In this document: one piece after another, positions 47,317 through 55,859 of the stretch
Layout: each line of letters opens with the position of its first letter
Position numbering within the stretch: the stretch's first letter is position 1
IMG/VR virus record: IMGVR_UViG_3300048592_000962
Location: 95,873 to 159,872 of that record
Direction: 5' to 3' (one strand)
Source of the DNA: a virus
Length of the DNA stretch: 64,000 nucleotides
Program-made: the position numbers and the translations under genes
Notes under the pieces: model-generated
What the model was told of the DNA's origin: nothing
Database searches by the model: none
What the model saw: the letters and a program-made list of their open reading frames with translations, nothing else

Positions 47317-48354
47317 ATGTCGACCGCACTCGTTTCCCGCTTCGACCGACGCTCGCTCGCCCGCTTCGGCAAAGGCAACCCCGAACGCGAGAAAACCTAC
47401 ATCCTGATGACGGCCGCCTTTCTCGAAGGGCGAAGCGCAAACACGCGAGCAACGTATTCGACGGCCTTGGCCCAGTTCTTCACGCTGTTCGATTGGATTT
47501 CCCCGGAAGACGTCACCATCGCCCATGGAGCCGCGTTCAAGAAGTGGCTGCTGGAGCGCAAGCGCGTCTCGGAAAACACGGCGTACTGGAGGCTGTCTGC
47601 CCTGCGAAGCTACTTCGACTTCCTATGCCTCTCGCCATCGGCTGGGGGGGAGCCGCTGATCAAGTCGAACCCGTTCCGGCACGTCCCGCGCAGCGACATC
47701 AAGCCGACGCCCTACTCGAACGCAAGGTCGATGAACTGGGAGGACTTCATCAAGATCTTGAAGGCCATTCCGCGCACGCCCAGTGGGGCACGGAACAAGG
47801 CCCTCCTGCTCTTCTACGCGTACACGGGACGCCGCAGATCGGAGGTGGTGAGCCTTCGAATGCGCGACCTCGACGTAAAGTCCAGCCCCCGTACCTACCG
47901 GGCTCGCCTGAAGGGAGGTCGAGTCCAGACTTTCGAGCTGCCCGAACTGGTGTTCCAGGCGCTGGAGGCCTACTGGGTAGCCTCCGACCGGCTTCGCGAC
48001 TTGAACGCGGACAGTCCCGTGTTTGCGTCGTACCACCTCGACGGCGAGACCTCCATGGAGAATCCCGTTGGCATCGCTCGCGCAAACCGCATCCTGAAGC
48101 AAGCCGCCAAACGAGCCGGCGTCGAACTCAACGGAGCCTCGATCCACTCCATTCGCCACATGTTCGCGCGCGACCTCGACAAGGGCGGCATCCCCCTGCA
48201 AGACATCCAGGAGGCATTGGGGCACCTGAACCCCAACACCACCTCGATCTACCTCGGCCGCCTCGGCCGCGTTGCGCCATCCCACGCCGACCTACTCGAC
48301 CAGGTCCGGTCGGCCGCAACGCAAGAGGTCCTACAGACCATTCAGGACGAGTGA
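47317..48354 (+). CDS. Tyrosine recombinase (integrase/Xer-like)
   Basis: 345 residues. Core-binding domain at about 20-110; catalytic set R173 (TGRRRSEV), K199, H277-x-x-R280 (IHSIRHMF), H303 (GHLN) and nucleophile Y312 (SIYLGR), all present. Catalyses site-specific recombination, either prophage integration or dimer resolution. Its promoter overlaps the palindromic operator, so it may be repressed under some conditions. The att site is not identified. Predicted leaderless mRNA. Confidence 0.9.
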   Translation: MSTALVSRFDRRSLARFGKGNPEREKTYILMTAAFLEGRSANTRATYSTALAQFFTLFDWISPEDVTIAHGAAFKKWLLERKRVSENTAYWRLSALRSYFDFLCLSPSAGGEPLIKSNPFRHVPRSDIKPTPYSNARSMNWEDFIKILKAIPRTPSGARNKALLLFYAYTGRRRSEVVSLRMRDLDVKSSPRTYRARLKGGRVQTFELPELVFQALEAYWVASDRLRDLNADSPVFASYHLDGETSMENPVGIARANRILKQAAKRAGVELNGASIHSIRHMFARDLDKGGIPLQDIQEALGHLNPNTTSIYLGRLGRVAPSHADLLDQVRSAATQEVLQTIQDE

Positions 48355-48566
48355 TCGTCGCCGCTGTCCCTATCCAGGTCGGGCAATGGAGGCCGCTCCA
48401 TCTGCTGCGACGATCTCTTCCGAAACGACATCGCGTACCGGACGAGCAAGTAGAGGTCGCGCCCCTCGGCGCTCGCCAGCCAGTTATCAAACGCGCGACG
48501 TTCTTCGTCAGACAGATCGAGCCAAGACTTTTGGGCCAGTTCGATCACCCAAGGGCCCGACGTCAT
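48342..48566 (-). CDS. Small hypothetical protein
   Basis: Start at 48566 (ATGA overlap). 74 residues, helical (LDLSDEERRAFDNWLAS), acidic. Convergent overlap of 13 bases with the recombinase gene. Function unknown. Confidence 0.45.
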   Translation of the reverse strand: MTSGPWVIELAQKSWLDLSDEERRAFDNWLASAEGRDLYLLVRYAMSFRKRSSQQMERPPLPDLDRDSGDDHSS

Positions 48567-49501
48567 GTGACCTCTCGCGCGAACGCCGCAACATCCTCGA
48601 CCACCGTCAGATCTGGCACCTGAAGAGCCCCGTACTCCAGATTGGCAGCGCCCACGTAGGGCAGCCACGGGTCCGGCGCATCTCCGAGAGGAAGAGGAGG
48701 GTTGTTCGCTCGCCAGCCATACAGAACCTCGAACCCCACCGCCGGGTCACCGCTGCTCGTCACACCCGGCGGCTCGGTGATCTGAAACTGCTCCTCGATT
48801 GCCACAAAAAACGCAGTCTCCTCCGGACCGGCGTCCAGCGGATCCAGCTCCGACGTGCTCGTCCCCGCAACAAACCCGTGAACACAGTTCGGTGTTTGGA
48901 TTGGATCCGTGTCAGCATCAGCTGCGGCACCAATCACCAGATTCGGGTCCTCTGCCGACGGAATGTACGGGTTTCCCAAAATACCAGTCGCTCCCGGAGT
49001 CGCAATCACGCGATTCTCTGCCACCATCAAAACACTGCCGTTTGGTGTGCCGCCAGACGCAGGAATGGCCTGCACAAAAATCCTGTAGTACACCTCGTAT
49101 CCCAGTCCTTGAAGTGACTGGTCCGGGATGATACCGAAGGTGTTACCGAACGCCATCTCTGTCGCATCGCCTACGTTCAGACGCAGTCTAAACAGGACAC
49201 TATCTGGCGAGTTTCCAGACGATGTAAATGACAGGTCCCATGCGTCTATCCCCGTCGTCGATCCCATGGCGATGCCCTGATAGTCGCCAGGGGTAGGGAA
49301 TTCGTTGATCCCAACAACGGCGGCAAACCAGCTGCCGTTGACGAAGTCGAGTGGCGCAAGGTTTGCGTTTGCGATGTAGAACTGACCCTTCTCGAACCCT
49401 TGGATGCATCGCATCTGTTGAAGTGGTACGGCCTTGCCGCGCCATGATGTCTTCCACAGCGTGCCCGCTCCGCGGAACCGACTGAAACCTCTTGCAGGCA
49501 T
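48563..49501 (-). CDS. Beta-rich, probably structural protein
   Basis: Start at 49501 (MPARGF). 312 residues, low in charged residues and rich in Gly, Asn and Pro, with many short strands (GYEVYYRIFVQAIPASGG; GSVLMVAENRVI), typical of jelly-roll or Ig-type tail, decoration or fibre proteins. No specific family. Located downstream of the cell-wall hydrolase-like gene. Confidence 0.5.
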   Translation of the reverse strand: MPARGFSRFRGAGTLWKTSWRGKAVPLQQMRCIQGFEKGQFYIANANLAPLDFVNGSWFAAVVGINEFPTPGDYQGIAMGSTTGIDAWDLSFTSSGNSPDSVLFRLRLNVGDATEMAFGNTFGIIPDQSLQGLGYEVYYRIFVQAIPASGGTPNGSVLMVAENRVIATPGATGILGNPYIPSAEDPNLVIGAAADADTDPIQTPNCVHGFVAGTSTSELDPLDAGPEETAFFVAIEEQFQITEPPGVTSSGDPAVGFEVLYGWRANNPPLPLGDAPDPWLPYVGAANLEYGALQVPDLTVVEDVAAFAREVT

Positions 49502-49502
49502 C

Positions 49503-50228
49503 TCACTTACCCTTTCGTGAAGACCAGAACGCCCAGCCAGCAAAACCCGCTGCCAGCACGGCGGCTCCGGCTCCGATGTACGGGCCGTATGCCCGCATCA
49601 TTCCGACAGCTGACGCGCCGGCCTTCCGGCCGTTGAACTCAATCGTAACGTAGTCTGGTCCCAGGCCTCGCGAGGACGCTTCGGAGTAGAAGACGTTGTG
49701 GTGACGGGCGCCTTCGCGTTTGAAGCGGGCTACCTCGATGTCGCCCTGCTGCACGCCGATGGACGACGACGCGAAGTCCACCGCTGTGGGGACGGGATTC
49801 GGGAGTTCGGCTCTGGCCCACCTCTCGACCTTCTGTCTCAGGAGCGGGCTGATCGTCGACCAGGCTCTTCCAGCGCATTCCTCTCTGTTCGAGAGCTTGG
49901 CGGGAGAGCAGTAGTCCGTGTTGTGGTACTGGCCGCCGGGAGCGCACTTGCTGCCTGCGCGTTGCCAGATCGGATTGACGGGCTGGCTGTGCGCCCGGAC
50001 CAGGGCGGCGAGCGTGCCGTACCTTCGGTACGATGGGAGTGCGAATCGTGCCGTCCACGTCCACAAGGTCGCTGCCTCGCCTTCCTCGCCGCCGCCCTCG
50101 CAGCGTGCCGCTCGGGCCGACCACAATACGTCCTCCGGTGAGATTTGATACTCCCACCCATCCTTCGTGACGATCTTCCCCCACGGCCCCGGAGGAGCCC
50201 CCGCGGATCCAAGCGCTGCGTACGACAT
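49503..50228 (-). CDS. Cell-wall hydrolase-like protein with C-terminal TM anchor
   Basis: Start at 50228 (MSYAALGS) after a GATACT -10 box 6 bases upstream. 241 residues. Segment LWSARAARCEGG...ATLWTWTARF with TLAALVRAHSQPVNPIWQRA matches, in order and spacing, the core of the secreted protein of 62510-63166, a SleB- or transglycosylase-like pattern. C-terminal TM (about 215-235, IGAGAAVLAAGFAGWAFW) and basic end. Probable virion- or membrane-displayed murein hydrolase. Confidence 0.5.
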   Translation of the reverse strand: MSYAALGSAGAPPGPWGKIVTKDGWEYQISPEDVLWSARAARCEGGGEEGEAATLWTWTARFALPSYRRYGTLAALVRAHSQPVNPIWQRAGSKCAPGGQYHNTDYCSPAKLSNREECAGRAWSTISPLLRQKVERWARAELPNPVPTAVDFASSSIGVQQGDIEVARFKREGARHHNVFYSEASSRGLGPDYVTIEFNGRKAGASAVGMMRAYGPYIGAGAAVLAAGFAGWAFWSSRKGK

Positions 50229-50269
50229 CCCCGAAGTATCCACGGGTCTCGGGTCTCGTTCCAGCCCGC

Positions 50270-50298
50270 TGGACATTGTCTGACACTCAGAGCATTCT
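50270..50298 (+). promoter_or_regulatory. Promoter with TGTCTGACA operator in its spacer
   Basis: TGGACA (50270-50275), 17 bases containing TGTCTGACA (50277-50285), CATTCT (50293-50298), then 6 bases to ATG 50305. Same leaderless spacing as other operons. Confidence 0.55.
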
Positions 50299-50304
50299 CC
50301 GCCC

Positions 50305-50715
50305 ATGACGCCGCCGATGCATGGCCTCTCCGAAGCAGCCATCACGCACCTCTCCAAGAACGGCATCGAGATTCGATTTCGAGTCAAGAACAACGCCGTC
50401 TACTACTCGATCATGAACCGACCTTCGGTCGCCGAGACCGGGCTGTCCGACGAGAAGCTTGCCGTGTGCCTGACCCATGCGGGGCAGACCTTCTCGATGC
50501 GGCGCGTGCCGAAGATCGCTCCCGAGAAGAGGGAGCAGGTCACACGATCTGACGGACGTCAGATGGCCTACGACCAGATCTTGACGCTGGACTGGTCGAT
50601 CGGAGAGATCGCCTCGTCGCGTGGCCGCGACCTCTCACTCCAGGTGCTGAGCATCGTGATCCAAGATCTCGTGCGCGGCTCCGAACGACAGAAGAAGAGC
50701 GAGCCGCTCAACTGA
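50305..50715 (+). CDS. Hypothetical protein, first of a four-gene operon
   Basis: 136 residues, alpha/beta (AVYYSIMNRPSVAETGLSDE), with a basic tail (SERQKKSEPLN). Controlled by the promoter/operator just upstream. Function unknown. Confidence 0.55.
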   Translation: MTPPMHGLSEAAITHLSKNGIEIRFRVKNNAVYYSIMNRPSVAETGLSDEKLAVCLTHAGQTFSMRRVPKIAPEKREQVTRSDGRQMAYDQILTLDWSIGEIASSRGRDLSLQVLSIVIQDLVRGSERQKKSEPLN

Positions 50716-50725
50716 GGAGGGACAC

Positions 50726-50926
50726 GTGACGCGAGAAGAGTTCGAGGACTGGCTGAACCTCCACGGGAGCGAAGCCGTCGACAACATCGAAGTGGACGAC
50801 GCAACCCACGCGCAGTGGCTCAAGATGTACGCCGTCAGCCTCTCCAACCTCCTGCAAGAACAGCAGGAGGAAGAGGAAGATGAGGAGGACGAGGATGAAG
50901 AATTCGAACCGGAGGATGAGGGATGA
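50726..50926 (+). CDS. Very acidic small protein
   Basis: 66 residues, helical first half, Glu/Asp-only second half (EEEEDEEDEDEEFEPEDEG). GGAGGGACAC RBS. DNA-mimic or chaperone-like roles are possible but unproven. Confidence 0.5.
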   Translation: MTREEFEDWLNLHGSEAVDNIEVDDATHAQWLKMYAVSLSNLLQEQQEEEEDEEDEDEEFEPEDEG

Positions 50927-51219
50927 CGAAGAAGCCCACCAAGAGCACGCCCAAGAGGCCCACGGACGAGCAGGCTACCGCAATCGTCCAAGCGTTCTAC
51001 GAGCTGGAGCAGGCGATCGAAACGCTTCGTGAGAGCGGATTCAGCTCGCGCGAAATCAGCCTGACCATCACGAACGCCGAGCAGGCCAGCATGTGGCTCC
51101 AGTACGCCGCGAGCGCACTCGACATCGACCTCGACGACGAGGAGGGCGAAGACGAAGAGGACGACGACGAGGAGGGCGAAGACGAAGAGGACGACGAAGA
51201 GGAAGGCAAGAGCGAATGA
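50923..51219 (+). CDS. Acidic protein related in layout to its neighbour
   Basis: 98 residues. A helical domain (SFSSREISLTIT-like region and NAEQASMWLQYAASALDIDL) is followed by an Asp/Glu tail encoded by a 30-base tandem repeat. The middle and tail resemble those of 50726-50926 (AQWLKMYAVSL versus SMWLQYAASAL), so the two are probably tandem duplicates. Confidence 0.5.
   Translation: MTKKPTKSTPKRPTDEQATAIVQAFYELEQAIETLRESGFSSREISLTITNAEQASMWLQYAASALDIDLDDEEGEDEEDDDEEGEDEEDDEEEGKSE
51134..51193 (+). repeat. Perfect 30-bp tandem repeat, two copies
   Basis: Bases 51134-51163 repeat exactly at 51164-51193 and encode ten acidic residues each. Likely to expand or contract by slippage. Confidence 0.8.
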
Positions 51220-51998
51220 TCCGGTTCCGGTTCCGCGAAGACGAGGATCGCTACTACGCGCTCTTGGCAGAGCTGCAAGAGCATCCTCTGCGGACGAGCG
51301 CGAAAATCTCCGAGATGCTCATGCTGGAAGGCATGCGGCAAGGGGTTGCGCTGCTTGCGATCGCAACGCTCGTTCGCGATCATGGCGGACCCGACTTCAC
51401 CTCTCTGAAGGCCTACCAGCTGAGCGCCATGATCTACGGCAGCGCGGACACGCCCCTACGCACCGTGGAGAAGTCGTTCCTGGAGCGATACGAGATCGAA
51501 TCGACCGAAGGAGAGAGAGACCTGCTCGACAACTCTCCCATGCGGTTCGCCCCGGAGACGCGACATCAAGCGAATGGCGCAGATCTCGACCCAGTGCTCG
51601 ACCCCGGATGGGTCGACTTTACCCTGTCTGGCGACACGTCAGACCCACGCTCGACCCCGACTGCCGCAGACCGCTCAACCGCACCCTCAGCCGCACCCAA
51701 ACCGCTTCGCACTCTTCACGGGCGACCCGTGTACCGCGAGGAGGACTTCGCGGATGACCAGCCGGTACACTCGCCCGCAGCCGTCGACGCCATTCGCGAC
51801 ATCATCATGCAGTCGCCCCGAGAGTGGTCTTCGTGGCATGCGATGGTTCAGGACCTCCAGTCGAGATCACACTTCGCGCTCGCGTACATTGACATCGTGC
51901 TCAACACGCCCATTGGTCGAACGATGTTGACTCAGTGCGGAGTGTTTCTGTCTCCAGGCGAAGCCCTGGACACGACCCAAGACGAGCCCGAGGGCTGA
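51216..51998 (+). CDS. Hypothetical protein (260 aa)
   Basis: ATG 51216 overlaps the preceding TGA. Helical N-terminal domain (MIRFRFREDEDRYYALLAEL; AKISEMLMLEGMRQGVALLA), then a long Pro/Thr/Ala-rich linker (about 130-175) and a helical C-terminal domain. Function unknown. Confidence 0.5.
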   Translation: MIRFRFREDEDRYYALLAELQEHPLRTSAKISEMLMLEGMRQGVALLAIATLVRDHGGPDFTSLKAYQLSAMIYGSADTPLRTVEKSFLERYEIESTEGERDLLDNSPMRFAPETRHQANGADLDPVLDPGWVDFTLSGDTSDPRSTPTAADRSTAPSAAPKPLRTLHGRPVYREEDFADDQPVHSPAAVDAIRDIIMQSPREWSSWHAMVQDLQSRSHFALAYIDIVLNTPIGRTMLTQCGVFLSPGEALDTTQDEPEG

Positions 51999-51999
51999 G

Positions 52000-52251
52000 T
52001 CACTCGCCTTCGTCGAGCGAGCGTTTCAACCGCTCGTTCATCTCCTGCAAGCGCGCCGTCGTCATCTTGAGCGTCGGCGCGTCTGCTTGTGCGGCCATCT
52101 GAACGCCCTCATCGAAGAGCACGCCGAACCAGTAGTGCAGGAGACCTGCGAGCTGCTGCGGGGTGGCGCGCCGAAACTGCTCCAAGGCGACCTCGACGCG
52201 CTCCCGTAGAATCTCGGCCCGATCCTCGTTCACCTTCGTCGACGCCCCCAT
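52000..52251 (-). CDS. Small helical hypothetical protein
   Basis: Start ATG 52251, 21 bases inside the end of the SGNH gene. 83 residues, helical (AEILRERVEVALEQFRRATP; LQEMNERLKRSLDEGE). Function unknown. Confidence 0.45.
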   Translation of the reverse strand: MGASTKVNEDRAEILRERVEVALEQFRRATPQQLAGLLHYWFGVLFDEGVQMAAQADAPTLKMTTARLQEMNERLKRSLDEGE

Positions 52252-52838
52252 CCCCACGAAGCGAGCGCGAACAGGACCCCTGCGCCCAGCAGCCCCAGCC
52301 CAATCCGAAGCCCCCGCTCCCTCGCGGTACCGCCGAGCAGCCTCTGCCCGCTCGACGCCGCCTGCCAATCTCGAACGATGCCGGCCCCCCAGGCATCGCC
52401 GCCCGCACGCGTGAAGTGAACCCCATCCGGTGCCCGCGGTACCGACTCGTCGGTGTGTGGGTACGCGTCCAGGAACCGCGGTCCAAACTCCTGTCGAGCC
52501 ATCTCTCGGATGCCAACGCCGCGGGCCTGAGCCGCCGCGTCCCGGTACCGAGGCGGTCCCGCATACCAAACGCGGCCATGGCTGTCCTTGAGGCGTCGCA
52601 TCGCGGCCCGGAGCGTGTCGTTTGCGGGATCGTTCGAGCCGAAGATCAAGAGCACGTCCTGAGGCCGACCCCGCAGAGCCGCCTCGTACTCCGCCCAGTG
52701 CAGGCGGACCCAGTCGGCAGCCCCGTGGCCCGAGTACCCGATCCTGCGCACATCGTGCCCCTGCTGCCGAAGCGCCCGCTCCACAGCGGCCCCCGGAGAG
52801 CCGGCCGCCTGACTGTCGCCGATGATCAGAATCTTCAT
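52230..52838 (-). CDS. SGNH/GDSL hydrolase with C-terminal membrane anchor
   Basis: Start at 52838. 202 residues. Block I IIGDSQAAG (S9 nucleophile), block III LLIFGSNDPAN (GSND), block V DGVHFT (D and H). SGNH hydrolases deacetylate or cleave esters of polysaccharides and lipids. Then a C-terminal TM helix (GLRIGLGLLGAGVLFALASW) and arginine tail. Likely surface-anchored, possibly acting on host O-acetylated polysaccharide. Confidence 0.75.
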   Translation of the reverse strand: MKILIIGDSQAAGSPGAAVERALRQQGHDVRRIGYSGHGAADWVRLHWAEYEAALRGRPQDVLLIFGSNDPANDTLRAAMRRLKDSHGRVWYAGPPRYRDAAAQARGVGIREMARQEFGPRFLDAYPHTDESVPRAPDGVHFTRAGGDAWGAGIVRDWQAASSGQRLLGGTARERGLRIGLGLLGAGVLFALASWGWGRRRR

Positions 52839-52846
52839 CACGCACC

Positions 52847-54217
52847 TCAAGAGTTCTCGACGATCGCGTCTGCAACGTGCCACCCGTACGAGAGTGCCGC
52901 CCACGCACGGATCGCGTTCCTGCGCTCCCAGCTGATGTTCGGAGGATTCCATCCTTCCTTCAGAACTTCGAGCACCTCATCAGGCAGCTCCACAGTCAAG
53001 AGATCGCCACGAAAACCCGTCGCCTCCAGAAACTCGGCGAACCCGGTCTCGTGCCCCGCTGGTGCGACAGCGAGCGGAAAACTGCCAATCGGCATCACAC
53101 CATCCGGCTTCACCTCCAGGTACGCGTACCTGTCCGGCGTCATCGATACCTTTTCTTCCAATTTCTCGATCTTCTCAGGAGTCAAGTCGCGATTCCACAG
53201 AGTCATCCGCCTGGACATCACCTTGTCCAGCTGGTCGAGCGAGTCGATTCTCTTGATGATGTGATCCAGGTGAGACCCCGGAATCTTCTCGGGAGTGCCA
53301 ATCGTCCACGGCTGCAAGCTGTGGTAGCTGAGATAGTCTGCGTGCCCATGCAGCTGATCGAACGCAGCCATGGCGCCGTCTACAACGAGGTCTTTGGTCA
53401 CCGCCGTCCACGCATCCGTGTTGAACACCTTCGCCGGAGGCGCTGCGCCCCTCTTCCGGAACGGCTTCAACGACGCGAGCACAAGGCCCACGTCAGCCAC
53501 AAGAACGAACGGCCCGAAGTTGGTGGCTGGAACCATGCCCGCAGCGAGGCTTGGTGCGATGAGACCGCCGCAACGATTCACGACGCGAGCGTTCTCGTCC
53601 CATGTTCGGCCGCGCGTCATGCCATCGAAAGAGCCCATGGCATGCGTTACGATCATGTGGCGACTTCCGAGGCGATAAGCCGTGCCAGCCCTTTCATACT
53701 GAGGCTCGGGCCAAATGCGGCAGAGATCGACGGCAAAACCTGACACGCCTCTGTCTGGAATCTCCACCTTCTCCGGTAGAAGCCACTCGGGCTCGGGGCT
53801 CGGCCGAAGCGACCCTGACTTCGCGGAGAAGTACGTGCCATCGTCAGTGGGCCACGGATAACCCGGCGCCACGATCAGTGTGAACCTTGTCCCGTTTCCG
53901 TCGATCGAGAAGTCGTAGAACGTGTTGCCGAGCCTGTCGAGAAAATCGAACGCAACCTGCGGTCCGCGCTCGTACCGAAAGTCGTCGTCTCTCATCCCGA
54001 TGAAACGAAGTGCCGACGCGACCCGCTCCGCCACAACAGGCATATGACCGTCCTCGGGCCCGACGAGTTCCGTGAGCTTGCGTGGGGGCATCACCCACGC
54101 GACGTACATGGTGCGGTCACGGATCCACGACACAGCGTCGACAGCCCAGCCTCTTGGGAGCAAGCGCTGCGCGAGCTTCCACGCGTTCTCCGCCGCCTGA
54201 ATGCGACCGTCCGTCAT
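52847..54217 (-). CDS. Large hypothetical protein next to ART-zincin gene
   Basis: ATGA overlap with the upstream stop sets the start at 54217. 456 residues, alpha/beta, with ordered segments such as GTRFTLIVAPGYPWPTDDG and a C-terminal helix (WERRNAIRAWAALSYGWHVA). No family recognised. Adjacent to the zincin-ART fusion, so it may be a partner or substrate. Confidence 0.5.
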   Translation of the reverse strand: MTDGRIQAAENAWKLAQRLLPRGWAVDAVSWIRDRTMYVAWVMPPRKLTELVGPEDGHMPVVAERVASALRFIGMRDDDFRYERGPQVAFDFLDRLGNTFYDFSIDGNGTRFTLIVAPGYPWPTDDGTYFSAKSGSLRPSPEPEWLLPEKVEIPDRGVSGFAVDLCRIWPEPQYERAGTAYRLGSRHMIVTHAMGSFDGMTRGRTWDENARVVNRCGGLIAPSLAAGMVPATNFGPFVLVADVGLVLASLKPFRKRGAAPPAKVFNTDAWTAVTKDLVVDGAMAAFDQLHGHADYLSYHSLQPWTIGTPEKIPGSHLDHIIKRIDSLDQLDKVMSRRMTLWNRDLTPEKIEKLEEKVSMTPDRYAYLEVKPDGVMPIGSFPLAVAPAGHETGFAEFLEATGFRGDLLTVELPDEVLEVLKEGWNPPNISWERRNAIRAWAALSYGWHVADAIVENS

Positions 54218-55224
54218 TCGCCCCATCTCCGGTGATACGCCGCCTTGGCATCTACGGCAGAAACCTCTTCCCACGACAGCAGCTGATCTGGCGCCCAGAC
54301 CACGATGTAGTCTCCGTGCACGCGCATATCCGGCTGATGCTGCCGAATAGCCTCGTTTGTCACGATGACGCCGTCGTATCCCTTCTTTTGAAGAGCATCA
54401 GATAGCGCCCGTGGCTTGTACTCGCCCATCTGAACGAGTGTCTGATAGAGCGCGAACACGCCGCCGAACTTGTTGTCGTACTCCGACAGGTCTTCGTCAC
54501 GAATCCGGAGCGCCCGCTTCATCCACGCAAGCACGCCGCTCTCGTCTCTGCCAGATGCGTCGATGACGATGGGATTGGTCAGTCTCACCTCAGCCTGGTA
54601 GAGGTGAGAGCCGTATCCGATCGAATCGGACGGGTCGGTCGACAGATAGAGTCCCGGGCCCCAGTCGAAAGCCTTGGATTCTGCGATCAAATCCGGCTTG
54701 TCCATGCGGCGCCGGGCTCCGTGGTACCCGACGAGAGACCGTGTTTTCCCGTTCGGCTTGAGCTTCTCTTTTTTGTCCGGAAGATGACGCGGACGCGGGT
54801 GCGTGCCGTGTTTCCCGACGCACTGCACGAGCTTCTGGTCGTAGACGATCGGGTCTCCCCACACGCGCTCGGCGATCACATCCGCTCGGCGCTCCACCGT
54901 CTCAGGCAGCTTGCCCAGCCGTCTCTCCAGCTCGGCAACGCCGTACCGATACTCCAGCGCATGGCCGAACTCGTGGCGCATCAGACCGCGGAGGTTCGCC
55001 ATGCCGAGCGTTCTCGCCTTGGGCGCGAACGCAATGACCATCGGGTCTCCGTCCATGCAGTACGCGTACTGGCGCTCGGACCCTGCGCCGTTGTCCTGGG
55101 CGGCGGCGCTGTCCTCGTACAGATCGCAGGTGCCGAAGTCGGGGAACAACCCCGTCACACGGTCGAAGCACTCGTCGAAGCACTTCTCCACGAGGCTGAA
55201 CGACTTCTTGCGGTTCTCTCGCAT
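54214..55224 (-). CDS. Zincin-ART fusion (polyvalent-type) protein
   Basis: 336 residues from 55224 (a GTG at 55239 is an alternative). N-terminal peptidase domain: LMRHEFGHALEYRYG (H84, E85, H88) with a possible third ligand in ERRADVIAE. C-terminal ADP-ribosyltransferase-like domain from about 165: SLVGYHGA, FDWGPGLYLSTDPSD, YQAEVRLTNPIVIDA, and the final VHGDYIVVWAPDQLLSWE. Such zincin plus ART-PolyVal pairing is known from polyvalent proteins of phages and plasmids. Possible autocleavage or target modification. Confidence 0.7.
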   Translation of the reverse strand: MRENRKKSFSLVEKCFDECFDRVTGLFPDFGTCDLYEDSAAAQDNGAGSERQYAYCMDGDPMVIAFAPKARTLGMANLRGLMRHEFGHALEYRYGVAELERRLGKLPETVERRADVIAERVWGDPIVYDQKLVQCVGKHGTHPRPRHLPDKKEKLKPNGKTRSLVGYHGARRRMDKPDLIAESKAFDWGPGLYLSTDPSDSIGYGSHLYQAEVRLTNPIVIDASGRDESGVLAWMKRALRIRDEDLSEYDNKFGGVFALYQTLVQMGEYKPRALSDALQKKGYDGVIVTNEAIRQHQPDMRVHGDYIVVWAPDQLLSWEEVSAVDAKAAYHRRWGE

Positions 55225-55248
55225 GCCAAAGCCTACCACGGAGGCTTG

Positions 55249-55725
55249 CTACTTCAGGCGCGCCACTCGGCTGACCGCGTCCGCGCTCCACACGCACCCC
55301 GAGTCCACGTCGACCGTCGAGTACCAGTCGAGGCCATCTTCCATGCGGATCTCGTGCACGTACGGGCAGAACTCCACGCCGTCGAAGTCCTCTGACACCG
55401 CCGCCCAATTCACCATCGTGACCAGCTCGCCGTCGCCAATATCGACTGACACGCCGTATTCAGCGGTAAAGCCCCGCACTTTTGCGGCCGTCGACAGCTT
55501 CGCGATGTGTGCACCGCGGCGGAGAACTACTTGATAGGAAAAGTCGCCCGCATCTCGACGGCCGCCTCTTCCGGCGGGCTTCAAGAACGCACCCCACGCG
55601 CCGCCTGTCATCTCGTACCACAAGCCTTCCGGCTTTGGGCTACGTGTCTTCTGCTGTTCCGGGAACCTGACTTTCGTCAACGCTGTGTGCGAATGATGAA
55701 CTCGCACATTGCAATTCTTCGGCAT
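55249..55725 (-). CDS. Conserved-type phage hypothetical protein
   Basis: Start at 55725 with an AGAGGT RBS; 55773 (MQDMMRG) is an alternative. 158 residues: KPEGLWYEMTGGAWGAFLK, DFSYQVVLRRGAHIAKLSTA, NWAAVSEDFDGVEFCPYV and STVDVDSGCVWSADAV form the pattern of a widespread actinophage and phage hypothetical family. Just upstream of the zincin-ART gene. Function unknown. Confidence 0.6.
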   Translation of the reverse strand: MPKNCNVRVHHSHTALTKVRFPEQQKTRSPKPEGLWYEMTGGAWGAFLKPAGRGGRRDAGDFSYQVVLRRGAHIAKLSTAAKVRGFTAEYGVSVDIGDGELVTMVNWAAVSEDFDGVEFCPYVHEIRMEDGLDWYSTVDVDSGCVWSADAVSRVARLK

Positions 55726-55859
55726 CGTGGACCTCTTGACCGATGAGCCTGCCCCACGCATCATGTCCTGCATGAACGCGAACTGGTAGATGCCGGGCTC
55801 GTGGTCCTCCGCAGGGGCGCTCGCTTCGTTCGAGACTCAACCCCTACCGGAGATGACCC

